Origin: Firm-04 sp045596625
GTDB taxonomy: Bacteria > Bacillota > Clostridia > Oscillospirales > Ruminococcaceae
Direction of reading: 5' to 3'
NCBI GenBank assembly: GCA_045596625.1
Contig: JAZOCU010000002.1
Coordinates: forward strand, 1 to 29,899
Length of the DNA: 29,899 bases
A program made the position numbers and the translations under genes. The notes below the pieces were generated by a model. The model made no database searches, was not told the origin of the DNA, and worked only from the letters and a program-made list of their open reading frames with translations. The stretch's first letter is position 1, and each line of letters begins with the position of its first letter. Positions 16,281 through 22,922 of this stretch are shown here, piece after piece.

Positions 16281-16307
16281 TTAGCACTCACTATACAAGA
16301 GTGCTAA
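16281..16307. promoter_or_regulatory. CIRCE operator (HrcA binding site) of htpG
   Basis: TTAGCACTC at 16281-16289, nine-base spacer, GAGTGCTAA at 16299-16307: an exact match to the CIRCE consensus. It lies just downstream of the -10 element, so HrcA binding would block transcription until heat shock. Confidence 0.97.
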
Positions 16308-16311
16308 ATAC

Positions 16312-16339
16312 AGTATACCAAATTCTCAAGAAAATGCAA
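16312..16339 (-). promoter_or_regulatory. Promoter of htpG
   Basis: On the minus strand TTGCAT (complement of 16334-16339), 16-bp spacer, TATACT (complement of 16312-16317), ending five bases before the CIRCE. The position relative to CIRCE is the classical one for HrcA-repressed genes. Confidence 0.75.
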
Positions 16340-16440
16340 TGGAATTCACAAAATATTCATATAAACTTTACAGTATGGACATAAATCCAAGAACAAATAT
16401 GAACGAGTTGTTCTGAAATTTCGAGGCGAACGATATCGAT

Positions 16441-16902
16441 TCACGATTCTTTGCGATTGGTACGATAGAGAAGGAATCGTCTTGCTGCAAAATTCCACAG
16501 CAGTACGATGATGGCAGCGATCGCCTTTGCAATCAGGACGGCAATGGCGAATCGTTCATGTAAAATCCAGATGATTCCTTCAGTTAAGCCCAAGCCTAGA
16601 ATGCCGATGACGGCATAGGAAAGAAATTCGAATATCCTGCCTTGCTTTGCAGGCTGTTGAAAGACAGCCCATTTCGATAGAAGATAATTGACCAGCAATC
16701 CAACAGTAAAAGCAATTGCTGCGGCCAAATACTGATTGGTGTGGGCTGCGTGATACAGCAAAGCCAGCGCTGCAAAATCGGCTAGAAAAGCAATGCCGCC
16801 TACGAAGCCATAGCGCAGCAGCTGGATCCAAATGTTTTGCGTAGGCGCAAGGAATAATGCTCGGAATTCAAAGCGCAGCAGCAAGTGAAACAATTCTTTC
16901 AT
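16441..16902 (-). CDS. GtrA-family membrane protein
   Basis: 153 aa with four membrane spans. The pattern is typical of GtrA-like proteins: 'LLRYGFVGGIAFLADFAALALL' (first span, with the conserved Arg-Tyr before it), 'IAFTVGLLVNYLLSKWAVF' (conserved Asn-Tyr), 'FLSYAVIGILGLGLTEGI', and a last span ending 'LWNFAARRFLLYR'. Family members are thought to move lipid-linked sugars or partner glycosyltransferases in wall polysaccharide decoration. No glycosyltransferase is adjacent here. Start 16902 has GGAGGA five nt away; an ATG five codons earlier lacks a site. A terminator lies just upstream, leaving no room for an obvious own promoter, so expression may depend on read-through. Confidence 0.85.
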   Translation of the reverse strand: MKELFHLLLRFEFRALFLAPTQNIWIQLLRYGFVGGIAFLADFAALALLYHAAHTNQYLAAAIAFTVGLLVNYLLSKWAVFQQPAKQGRIFEFLSYAVIGILGLGLTEGIIWILHERFAIAVLIAKAIAAIIVLLWNFAARRFLLYRTNRKES

Positions 16903-16930
16903 GGAGTCCTCCGACACGGTATTGGATGAG

Positions 16931-16960
16931 AAAAGGACATGGCGTTTGCCATGTCCTTTT
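16931..16960 (-). terminator. Terminator after the 753-aa dockerin gene
   Basis: Perfect 13-bp stem AAAAGGACATGGC with its complement around a four-base loop. The short T run suits the minus strand. It separates the dockerin gene from the GtrA gene. Confidence 0.8.
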
Positions 16961-17001
16961 CGGTTGTTTTTGCGTTAGCATCGAAATAAAATGCCAATCA
17001 A

Positions 17002-19263
17002 TCAGTTGAAGGTCTGGAAATCTTCAAGGTTGTTCGGAAGGAAGTAGAAAGGATCGAGGTGGAGAGCCGGATCGTGAGTTGCGGTAACATCCATCAGTTC
17101 GCTCCAATCCTGGCCAACGCCCAGAATGATATTCCATCTATAGTAAGAGAGAATGAGGTTAGCGTCGGTTGCATCCACATCGCCGTCAGCATCTACGTCA
17201 GCAGCATAATGCATTGCAGCAGCAACTTCACGATCAGCATCGAACAGCTCAGCTATGACACCGTTGACATCAGGCTCTTTCAGGATCTCTACATAGGTGT
17301 AGAAGAGCAGAGCGATCTGATAGTCGTTTGCGTCGATAAAGCGGTCGGATTCAGAAGGCACGTGGTTGAGATCACGGTCGCCGCGGGTAACCAGTGTCAC
17401 ACCGAAGGAACCGATAGCGTTGTCAGCAGTGATGCCGCATTCGCTCAGAACGCTTGCGTCATAACCCATCGATGCAACTGCAGTGCTGATCTGGCTGATG
17501 CCGTCTTCAGTGAGGTTAACATCGACATCGTAAACGCCGTAGCCATCGTAAGCGATCTCGGAAGCATTGGTAGCTGCGGGAACGATAAAGTTGTGGAGAT
17601 TGAGGATCTCGGTCACAGCCTCGCCATCAACGAAGATAGAGAGAGAAACTTCGATGCCGGACAGATCGAACAGATCAGTTTCCTCGGACCAGTAAATACC
17701 TGCATCATCGAGGCCCTCTACGTTCAGGGCATAGGAAACGGAAGTGGTAGTAGTTTCTGCGGGAGTAGTAGTGGTCTCCTCAGTAGTAGTGGTCTCTACG
17801 GGAGTAGTGGTGGTCTCCTCGGGAGTGGTAGTGGTCTCCTCAGGAGTGGTAGTGGTCTCCTCGGGAGTGGTAGTGGTCTCCTCGGGAGTGGTAGTGGTCT
17901 CCTCGGGAGTGGTAGTGGTCTCTTCAGGAGTGGTAGTGGTCTCTTCAGGAGTGGTAGTGGTCTCCTCGGCTTTGTCAAGAATGACGGTATCGATCACACG
18001 GATGATATCGTACTCCAGAGCACTGTCGTCGAGAGAAACTGTGATCTCCTTATGGGAAGTGACCTCGATGATGGTGTATTCGCCATCGGTCAGATCATAA
18101 TCTTCAACGAAGTAATCGCTCAGCGTAGAAAGCAGCTCAACATCGCTGCCGTAGTAATCCTGGAAACCGACAAGCAGAATATCATTCTGATCATCGGCGA
18201 TGCTGAATGCAGCATCGAGTGCCAAGCCATCAACAGAAACAGTGATGTCATAAGCGCTGTCAGCAATTGCTTCGATATCAGCCAGAGTGAGCTGAACATC
18301 AGCAAAGGTCTGAGCATCATTCAAAGTAGCGATGATCTTATTGAATGCTTTGTTTGCGGTATCGTTGGTCAGAACACCGGACAGAGTCTCGGGCAGCTTA
18401 TCAGCCAGAGCAGCGATCTTGTCCTTAGCAAACTGAGGAATATCGGCATCAGCAGCCTTTGCAAGAGCAGAACCTGCGGCTTTCTTGTAGGCTGCAACAG
18501 CTTCATCAAAACTGGAAGCGGTGATGGAAATTGCATCCAGCTCAGCCTTAGCCTTGTCGATTGCATCGAAAGCCTTGGCGATGCTGTTTGCGTAATCTGC
18601 AGTAAGGTTAACGCCCGCAGCAGCATCAATGGTATTGAGTGCGATTGCAAGCTTTGCCTTGATGTATTCGGTAATGGTGGAAGCGGTATAAACAGCACCG
18701 GTCTCATCAGTAAAAGTCAGAGTATACTGGATCGTCTTGTCAGCAGTGAGATCGATGGCAACTGTAACGGTACCTGCGATAGACAGACCGCTCCAGTCGA
18801 ATGTAACGCCCTCGGCATCGACCTTCTCGCGGTTTGCAAGCACTTCAACCAGAGCATCACCAACAGCTGCGCCGCACTGAGCAAGCTCTGCGGAAGCAAC
18901 ATACTTGCCGGCTTCGCCGGTCAGAGCTGCATCGGAAAGAGCAGCCAGAACAGCATCCAGAGCCTCTTCGCTGAGGTAATCGCCGATTGCATTTTTGACT
19001 GCGGCCTTTACGCCATCCAAAGCAACAGTGCTGTCAACAGCTTCGCCTGCGGTGTATGCCAGAGTCAGATAATTGTACCAGCTGCCTTCAGTGTAGTTCA
19101 GTTCATCAACACCGATCTCAACCGGAACATCGGTCAGATAAGAAGCGTCGATGACAAGGGGATCAGCAGCGCCGACAGTGCCAAACATTGCACCGAACTG
19201 GGTGATTGCCAGCAGAGCACCTGTTGCAGAAGCAAGGCCGCGCTTTAAAAGGGTCTTCTTCAT
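17002..19263 (-). CDS. Secreted dockerin protein of unknown function
   Basis: 753 aa from the ATG at 19263, which has GGAGAGG upstream. An ATG 31 codons earlier would put a charged segment before the signal peptide. Order: signal peptide (about 1-32, 'TVGAADP'); an Ala/Asp-rich, mostly helical region (about 33-430) with no motif I recognise; a Thr-rich stalk of about 75 residues built from TTTTPEE heptads (about 433-508); a beta-rich segment (about 509-620, 'DLFDLSGIEVSLSIFVDG', faintly like a bacterial Ig-like fold); and a dockerin (about 627-717). The second dockerin loop, 'DVDADGDVDATDANLIL', is canonical. The first, 'DRDLNHVPSESDRFIDANDYQIAL', carries a five-residue or so insert in the calcium loop. 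It should attach to a cohesin. No catalytic site is visible, so it may be structural, adhesive or a new enzyme class. Confidence 0.85.
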   Translation of the reverse strand: MKKTLLKRGLASATGALLAITQFGAMFGTVGAADPLVIDASYLTDVPVEIGVDELNYTEGSWYNYLTLAYTAGEAVDSTVALDGVKAAVKNAIGDYLSEEALDAVLAALSDAALTGEAGKYVASAELAQCGAAVGDALVEVLANREKVDAEGVTFDWSGLSIAGTVTVAIDLTADKTIQYTLTFTDETGAVYTASTITEYIKAKLAIALNTIDAAAGVNLTADYANSIAKAFDAIDKAKAELDAISITASSFDEAVAAYKKAAGSALAKAADADIPQFAKDKIAALADKLPETLSGVLTNDTANKAFNKIIATLNDAQTFADVQLTLADIEAIADSAYDITVSVDGLALDAAFSIADDQNDILLVGFQDYYGSDVELLSTLSDYFVEDYDLTDGEYTIIEVTSHKEITVSLDDSALEYDIIRVIDTVILDKAEETTTTPEETTTTPEETTTTPEETTTTPEETTTTPEETTTTPEETTTTPEETTTTPVETTTTEETTTTPAETTTTSVSYALNVEGLDDAGIYWSEETDLFDLSGIEVSLSIFVDGEAVTEILNLHNFIVPAATNASEIAYDGYGVYDVDVNLTEDGISQISTAVASMGYDASVLSECGITADNAIGSFGVTLVTRGDRDLNHVPSESDRFIDANDYQIALLFYTYVEILKEPDVNGVIAELFDADREVAAAMHYAADVDADGDVDATDANLILSYYRWNIILGVGQDWSELMDVTATHDPALHLDPFYFLPNNLEDFQTFN
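17743..17967 (-). repeat. Heptad codon repeat encoding TTTTPEE units
   Basis: Seven near-identical 21-bp units encode TTTTPEE, flanked by variants TTTTPVE, TTTTEE and TTTTPAE. It is a protein linker repeat in frame with the dockerin protein. The near-identity of units suggests recent slippage expansion. Confidence 0.9.
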
Positions 19264-19388
19264 TCCAAACCTCTCCTTTAATAGAAATATAGTATGTATT
19301 GGTTGTGTGACATCGAAAAAGTCCATGTGCTTAGAAAAAGAAATGCTTTTCGTCACGACATGTTGATGCCGAACTGATACATACAGCT

Positions 19389-19417
19389 ATTATAACAGCA
19401 TTTTTGCGAAAAAGCAA
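19389..19417 (-). promoter_or_regulatory. Promoter of the 753-aa dockerin gene
   Basis: On the minus strand TTGCTT (complement of 19412-19417), 17-bp spacer, TATAAT (complement of 19389-19394). This leaves a leader of about 120 nt with no obvious structured element. Confidence 0.75.
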
Positions 19418-19616
19418 GTCTTTTTTCGAAAAAAGTAAAAATAGACAAAGCGTCACAAGCGAAAAGAGGCTTTGTTCGGCTGTTTTGTATAGTGTGTTAA
19501 AAAATAGGTTCGGCATAAAAGCTGAAAATATTCAATAAAGAATATGACAAACAGTATAAAAGGGCGACTGTTTCATGGTTAAAAAATAAATATATATGTA
19601 AATAGTACAAAAACTA
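19418..19616. other. AT-rich intergenic spacer
   Basis: About 200 bases between the dockerin gene promoter (firing left) and the small-RNA promoter (firing right). It contains no convincing coding frame or hairpin. A/T runs at 19580-19606 just upstream of the small-RNA promoter could act as an UP-type element. Confidence 0.5.
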
Positions 19617-19645
19617 TTGACAATCAATAAAAAGTATGGTATATT
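19617..19645 (+). promoter_or_regulatory. Promoter of the candidate small RNA
   Basis: TTGACA at 19617-19622, 17-bp spacer, TATATT at 19640-19645. The 13 bases 19607-19619, overlapping the -35, recur exactly at the sipW promoter (22807-22819). Confidence 0.75.
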
Positions 19646-19651
19646 ATAATC

Positions 19652-19945
19652 ACAGAAGGAAAATAAATCATCACAGAAGTGAATTCAGACAGAAGGGGCG
19701 TGTGACCAATGGGTCATTTGCAGTATGCATCCGTGATCTGAACGCAGCAGCGAAGATACGGATGGAGAAGGGGAAATATCAATATCCGAACCGTTTCGTA
19801 TGGAGGCTCGAATCCGATGGACACATAACGATGTTGATTGCGTGCGCGCGATCACGAAGAGAAGTGTTATTTGCAAAACATGGTCTTTACTTCCTTTTTT
19901 ATAATATGGCTGCCTACCCGTGAAGGCAGCCATATTCATTTTTAT
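19652..19945 (+). ncRNA. Candidate stand-alone small RNA of about 290 nt, family not recognised
   Basis: The stretch runs from a strong promoter to a strong terminator (19903-19936 stem, then TTTTT) and holds no credible gene. Local helices are visible: TGACC-AATG-GGTCA, and CATCCGT pairing with ACGGATG about 22 nt later. It does not show the conserved blocks of SRP RNA, RNase P RNA or tmRNA (no GGAAGGAAGCAGCC-type SRP loop, no CCA end), and I cannot confirm 6S RNA. An in-frame peptide of 53 residues from ATG 19762, rich in Arg and aromatic residues, would end inside the terminator hairpin and has weak ribosome-binding support, so RNA is the better reading. Confidence 0.5.
19903..19945 (+). 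terminator. Terminator of the candidate small RNA
   Basis: Perfect 13-bp stem AATATGGCTGCCT with its complement, eight-base loop, then CATTTTTA. The T-rich tail is only on the plus strand, so it serves the small RNA rather than the converging kinase-like gene. Confidence 0.85.
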
Positions 19946-20991
19946 GAGGATAATGGCGGAGGTTGGCCGGAACGGTTGTATCGTTCCCGGATGCCTCGCC
20001 TCATAAACAGATCGAGCTGTGAACGTGTGGGGAAGCTTGCTGCGGCACCGATCCCCGTGCGGCTGAACGCAGCACAAAGTGCCGAGAAGGTTGCCCAACG
20101 GGATAGAATTTCGGCTGGCATTGCGGAGAGCAGACGAGGATCGGCGTGATCCTGCAGCATACTATATAGAAAGCCTCCGATGAATGCTGCACGTGCACCC
20201 GGCAGATTGCGGCGCTCAGTGGGGATCGGTTTTCGGGTTTGGTGCTGTGATTTTGTATAGAGCTCCATGGTGCCGTCTGCCTGTTCCACAATCCAAAGCT
20301 TTGTTCTTCCGCCGGTCAGTGCAGGGAATGCGGCTTGCGGTGGACGATTGCCGATCAGAAGCGGCAGCTCTGCTTCGGTACACCAAATGATATGGGAAAG
20401 CGGGAGAAAGCTTTCCAGCGTATGCATGAGATGCGGCGTGCTGTGCAGATCCGGTGCGGCAGCGAAATCAAAGCTGATGACGGCATTTTTCGTACAGGCA
20501 TATTGGATGGCGGCGCGATGGGCGCAGCGGCTGCTTTCCGATCGCAATCCGCCGGATGAAAAATGCAGCACGCCGGCTTCGGCAAACCATTCGGCCTCAA
20601 TGTGCTCCGGCTGCAGCAGAAGATCGGCGCTGTAGAGCCGGTCGTAAAACCAGTAAAGCTGCTGCGCAGAGCAACAGCAGAATGCTTTTCCGATATGTGC
20701 GGCATCTGTTGCAAACACGGTATCGGTACGAACACCGCAACGCTGCAATGTTTTTCGCGAAGCATCGGAAAACGGATCCGTGCCTGCCATCGCAATGAGA
20801 CGTGCCTGAATGCCCAATCGCGCAGCTGCAGCGGCGGCAAGCGCAGCGTTCCCGCCGCAAATTCGGCTGAAGCTGCGGACGGCAGATATAGATTCGCCGG
20901 TATTGTTGGGCAAAAACAGTGTCAGCAACTCGCTCATTGCAACGAGCTGCTTGCGGGGATATAAGCTCCAAGCCGAAGATGGCTCGCTCAT
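19942..20991 (-). CDS. PfkB-fold carbohydrate kinase homologue lacking the catalytic Asp
   Basis: 349 aa from the ATG at 20991 (AGGTGA six nt upstream). Earlier in-frame ATGs would overlap the tRNA promoter. PfkB/ribokinase features are visible: 'GGNAALAAAAAARLGIQARLIAMAGTDPFSDASRKTLQRCGV' near the N-terminus (shown here as two blocks, signature 1 with the Asp-Pro-Phe), 'VLHFSSGGL', 'ISFDFAAAPDLH' and 'CTEAELPLLIG'. The nucleotide and anion-hole motif DTTGAGD reads 'NLPGARAAF': Gly to Arg267 and the catalytic base Asp to Ala268, while the following 'FIGGFLYSM' helix is intact. Such a protein should not transfer phosphate by the usual mechanism. It could be a sugar or nucleoside sensor or a decaying gene. 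It is monocistronic, next to a tRNA and the candidate small RNA. Confidence 0.8.
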   Translation of the reverse strand: MSEPSSAWSLYPRKQLVAMSELLTLFLPNNTGESISAVRSFSRICGGNAALAAAAAARLGIQARLIAMAGTDPFSDASRKTLQRCGVRTDTVFATDAAHIGKAFCCCSAQQLYWFYDRLYSADLLLQPEHIEAEWFAEAGVLHFSSGGLRSESSRCAHRAAIQYACTKNAVISFDFAAAPDLHSTPHLMHTLESFLPLSHIIWCTEAELPLLIGNRPPQAAFPALTGGRTKLWIVEQADGTMELYTKSQHQTRKPIPTERRNLPGARAAFIGGFLYSMLQDHADPRLLSAMPAEILSRWATFSALCAAFSRTGIGAAASFPTRSQLDLFMRRGIRERYNRSGQPPPLSS

Positions 20992-21095
20992 AGGATTCAC
21001 CTGCCATATCAATATATATAGTATATGTAGGTTTGAGGGGGATTTGCGGTGATCGGCTTCGATCTTATATATTCCCAATATTTTTGAAAAAATGC

Positions 21096-21124
21096 TTGAC
21101 AAATGTGCGCTAGTGTGTTATAAT
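21096..21124 (+). promoter_or_regulatory. Promoter of tRNA-Val
   Basis: Consensus TTGACA at 21096-21101, 17-bp spacer, consensus TATAAT at 21119-21124. The mature tRNA starts 13 nt later. It is the closest to consensus of all promoters in the window. Confidence 0.9.
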
Positions 21125-21136
21125 GTTATTCGTTGT

Positions 21137-21213
21137 GAGGGTGTAGCTCAGTTGGTTAGAGTACCTGCTTGACATGCAGGGGGTCGACGGTTCAAGTCCG
21201 CCCATCCTCACCA
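21137..21213 (+). tRNA. tRNA-Val, anticodon GAC
   Basis: 77 nt including an encoded CCA. The acceptor stem GAGGGTG pairs with CATCCTC (one G-T pair). The D arm is 'TAGCTCAGTTGGTTAGAGTA'-like. The anticodon stem is CCTGC/GCAGG with loop TTGACAT, giving anticodon GAC, which reads GUC/GUU valine. The T arm has GGTTCAAGTCC. No stem mismatches of concern. Confidence 0.97.
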
Positions 21214-21241
21214 CTTCTATTTAATTAAAAAGATCGCACAC

Positions 21242-21270
21242 AAAAAGCCCGGTTTACCGGGCTTTTTGTG
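21242..21270 (+). terminator. Terminator after tRNA-Val
   Basis: Perfect 11-bp stem AAAAAGCCCGG with its complement, loop TTTA, ending in TTTTT. Confidence 0.92.
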
Positions 21271-21371
21271 GTGTTGGGAACTGAAAGTTTTATCGTCAAA
21301 ACCGAAGCTGCTGCACGGAATGAATCTATTGCTGTTTGCTCGTGCAGAAATTGATGCGAAGGGTGAAGAAT

Positions 21372-21671
21372 ATGAATAATCGGTCATGGAAGAGCTGGTG
21401 GATGTTTACGATAGGTTGGTTTATCCTGACGGCCGCCGCAATCTTTCTCAGTGAAAAATTCAAAGATATTGATGCGGTGCTTTATCCATCTACATTTATC
21501 TTGATTTTATCCCTTCTGATCGGACCCGGTTCGATCGGTCTGCTGCTGCCATTGTCATCGGACGGCAAGTGGAATCTGCCGCGTGGAGTTGTATTGTTTA
21601 TCACATACATTATCTGCTTTGGCTTGATACGGTTGTTCTCCTTTCTCTGTTTCCGGCTGCAGCTGCTGTAA
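21372..21671 (+). CDS. Small membrane protein, function unknown
   Basis: 99 aa from ATG 21372 (AAGGGTGAAG eight to fourteen nt upstream). Trp-rich, positively charged start, then three membrane spans (about 9-27, 36-58 and 70-92). No family recognised. Earlier in-frame start codons lack ribosome binding sites. No promoter hexamers are evident in the 100 nt after the tRNA terminator, which contain only a distant inverted repeat CTGCACG...CGTGCAG. The protein has its own terminator downstream. Confidence 0.6.
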   Translation: MNNRSWKSWWMFTIGWFILTAAAIFLSEKFKDIDAVLYPSTFILILSLLIGPGSIGLLLPLSSDGKWNLPRGVVLFITYIICFGLIRLFSFLCFRLQLL

Positions 21672-21741
21672 AGCGACTATCCCTGTCGGCGTTATGCAAA
21701 GGACATTTGCGAGGGTGCCAATTCCGTCGCATATTGACAGC

Positions 21742-21776
21742 AAACCACCGATGTGAACGCATCGGTGGTTTTTAGC
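21742..21776 (+). terminator. Terminator of the small membrane protein gene
   Basis: Perfect 12-bp stem AAACCACCGATG with its complement, six-base loop, TTTTT at the end. Confidence 0.9.
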
Positions 21777-21777
21777 A

Positions 21778-21806
21778 TTGAAAATGGCGCTGGGATGTGG
21801 TATTAT
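21778..21806 (+). promoter_or_regulatory. Promoter of the lipoprotein gene
   Basis: TTGAAA at 21778-21783, 17-bp spacer, TATTAT at 21801-21806 with TGTGG before it (extended -10 as at aroC and yajC). Confidence 0.7.
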
Positions 21807-21857
21807 ATAGGAAATTGCATGGTGCGTTAAATTGGGATTCGGAGGTGAGTGATTGCG

Positions 21858-22502
21858 ATGAAAGCAAGAAAAGCACAATTTATGCTTTCGATTTCTATCA
21901 TATTGTTGTTATGCGGATGCGGCAAACCAAATTCTCATATTGAAAGCGATATGAACAATGTAAGTTCCGATATCACGATCGACACCTCTGTATCGGATAC
22001 GACCGAAACATTTTCGGATGATTTGTCGGGATATGATGCTGATGCAAACACTGTTCTACCGGAAGAAGCGGAACATGCCTTGCATGAATATCTTAAATGC
22101 GATTCTACCGCTTCGTTGGCGAATAGCTTATACCCGAGTTCGGTGGCCGAAGAAATGAAAAACGGAAATGTTCCGCTGGGAAACTATTTTTTCGCCGGCT
22201 TCCCCTGCAGTGCCTATGAAGATGTAGAAATACTGGAATGTACTCGGCGTCTTCAAGATGAAGTGCGGAATCTGGCGGCTTTTTGGGCAATGGGCGCATC
22301 CTTGCTGGGCGTATCCGCCGATTTCTCTGCGGAAGACGGATATGATGTTGTTGTTTCCGCAATATGCACAGTAGATGGTGAAGTGGAAACGATGATGCTT
22401 CGTGTAACAAATAGGCTGACTATATTGAAAATTACAAATGATAGATGGATTATAGTTCCGTCTTCTGATGTGGAAACATATAATGTAGAAATTATTGAGT
22501 AA
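21858..22502 (+). CDS. Predicted lipoprotein, function unknown
   Basis: 214 aa. GGAGGTGA at 21841-21848 points to ATG 21858 rather than the GTG at 21849, which it overlaps. The signal peptide ends 'LLLCGC' with Cys21 as the likely lipidated residue. The following 45 residues are Ser/Asp/Thr-rich (surface tether). The rest is a compact alpha/beta domain of about 140 residues: 'EEAEHALHEYLKCDSTASLANSLYPSSVAEEM' is a helical segment (read in two halves), and the end is beta-rich, 'WIIVPSSDVETYNVEIIE'. The layout resembles small extracytoplasmic lipoproteins of the DUF5105/NTF2-like kind, but I cannot assign a family. Confidence 0.7.
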   Translation: MKARKAQFMLSISIILLLCGCGKPNSHIESDMNNVSSDITIDTSVSDTTETFSDDLSGYDADANTVLPEEAEHALHEYLKCDSTASLANSLYPSSVAEEMKNGNVPLGNYFFAGFPCSAYEDVEILECTRRLQDEVRNLAAFWAMGASLLGVSADFSAEDGYDVVVSAICTVDGEVETMMLRVTNRLTILKITNDRWIIVPSSDVETYNVEIIE

Positions 22503-22540
22503 GTTCTGCTTTCTTCTCTAAAAACCAAATATGATGCATG

Positions 22541-22571
22541 GCCGCCTGTAAGCAATTACAGGCGGCTTTTT
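22541..22571 (+). terminator. Terminator of the lipoprotein gene
   Basis: Perfect 11-bp stem GCCGCCTGTAA with its complement, loop GCAA, then TTTTT. A second, weaker hairpin with a T tail (22615-22641, 7-bp stem ACAGCAA) follows. Confidence 0.9.
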
Positions 22572-22649
22572 CGTTGCTGTTTGTTTTGCATAAAAAGATG
22601 GATGGATCAAAAAGACAGCAACACTTTCCATTGCTGTTTTTATAATAAC

Positions 22650-22677
22650 GGTACATTTGATGCGACAAAAATGTACC
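22650..22677. repeat. Inverted repeat upstream of sipW
   Basis: GGTACATTT at 22650-22658 and AAATGTACC at 22669-22677, perfect 9-bp arms with a 10-bp spacer, about 140 bp before the sipW promoter. It has no T tail, so it looks more like a protein-binding site than a terminator. Confidence 0.5.
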
Positions 22678-22816
22678 ATAACACAATAGCGAATAGAAAA
22701 TCAGTCGATACGGCACTATTGTATCAGCGAAATATAACGAAAATTCGTGATTTTTGATACTTCGACTTAAAAATGTAAACAATATGTGAACAATATGGTT
22801 TCTTGCACAAAAACTA

Positions 22817-22845
22817 TTGCATTAGAGGGAAAAATATGTTATAAT
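22817..22845 (+). promoter_or_regulatory. Promoter of the sipW fibre operon
   Basis: TTGCAT at 22817-22822, 17-bp spacer, TATAAT at 22840-22845. It is the only clear promoter for the six genes that follow. The 13 bases at 22807-22819 are identical to those at the small-RNA promoter. Confidence 0.8.
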
Positions 22846-22922
22846 GGGCATAACATCTTGCTTTGATGTATTGATTTAATGTGTATTACATTCTGCTGCC
22901 GAGGAGGCTGAACCGATCTGAT

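Noticed and set aside
13735..16284. Very long open frame (849 codons) on the plus strand opposite htpG and the start of the GH9 gene
   Set aside because: It is antisense to two clear genes. Its translation is Cys/His/Ile-rich with no domain, and it spans a promoter and a terminator. It arises from the codon bias of the real genes.
17743..17967. Regular 21-bp repeats considered as a CRISPR-like or minisatellite array
   Set aside because: Units are contiguous with no spacers and stay in frame as a Thr/Pro/Glu linker.
17059..19248. 729-codon plus-strand frame opposite the dockerin gene, including Ser/Gly/Leu repeats
   Set aside because: It mirrors the TTTTPEE repeat and the biased codons of the dockerin gene. 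No ribosome binding site or family features.
19636..19923. 95-codon plus-strand frame in the small-RNA region
   Set aside because: Its ATG lies inside the promoter, upstream of the expected transcript start, and it ends within the terminator hairpin. The product resembles no protein.
21137..21213. tRNA considered as tRNA-Asp because of the GAC triplet
   Set aside because: GAC here is the anticodon itself (positions 34-36), which reads valine codons; tRNA-Asp would carry GTC.
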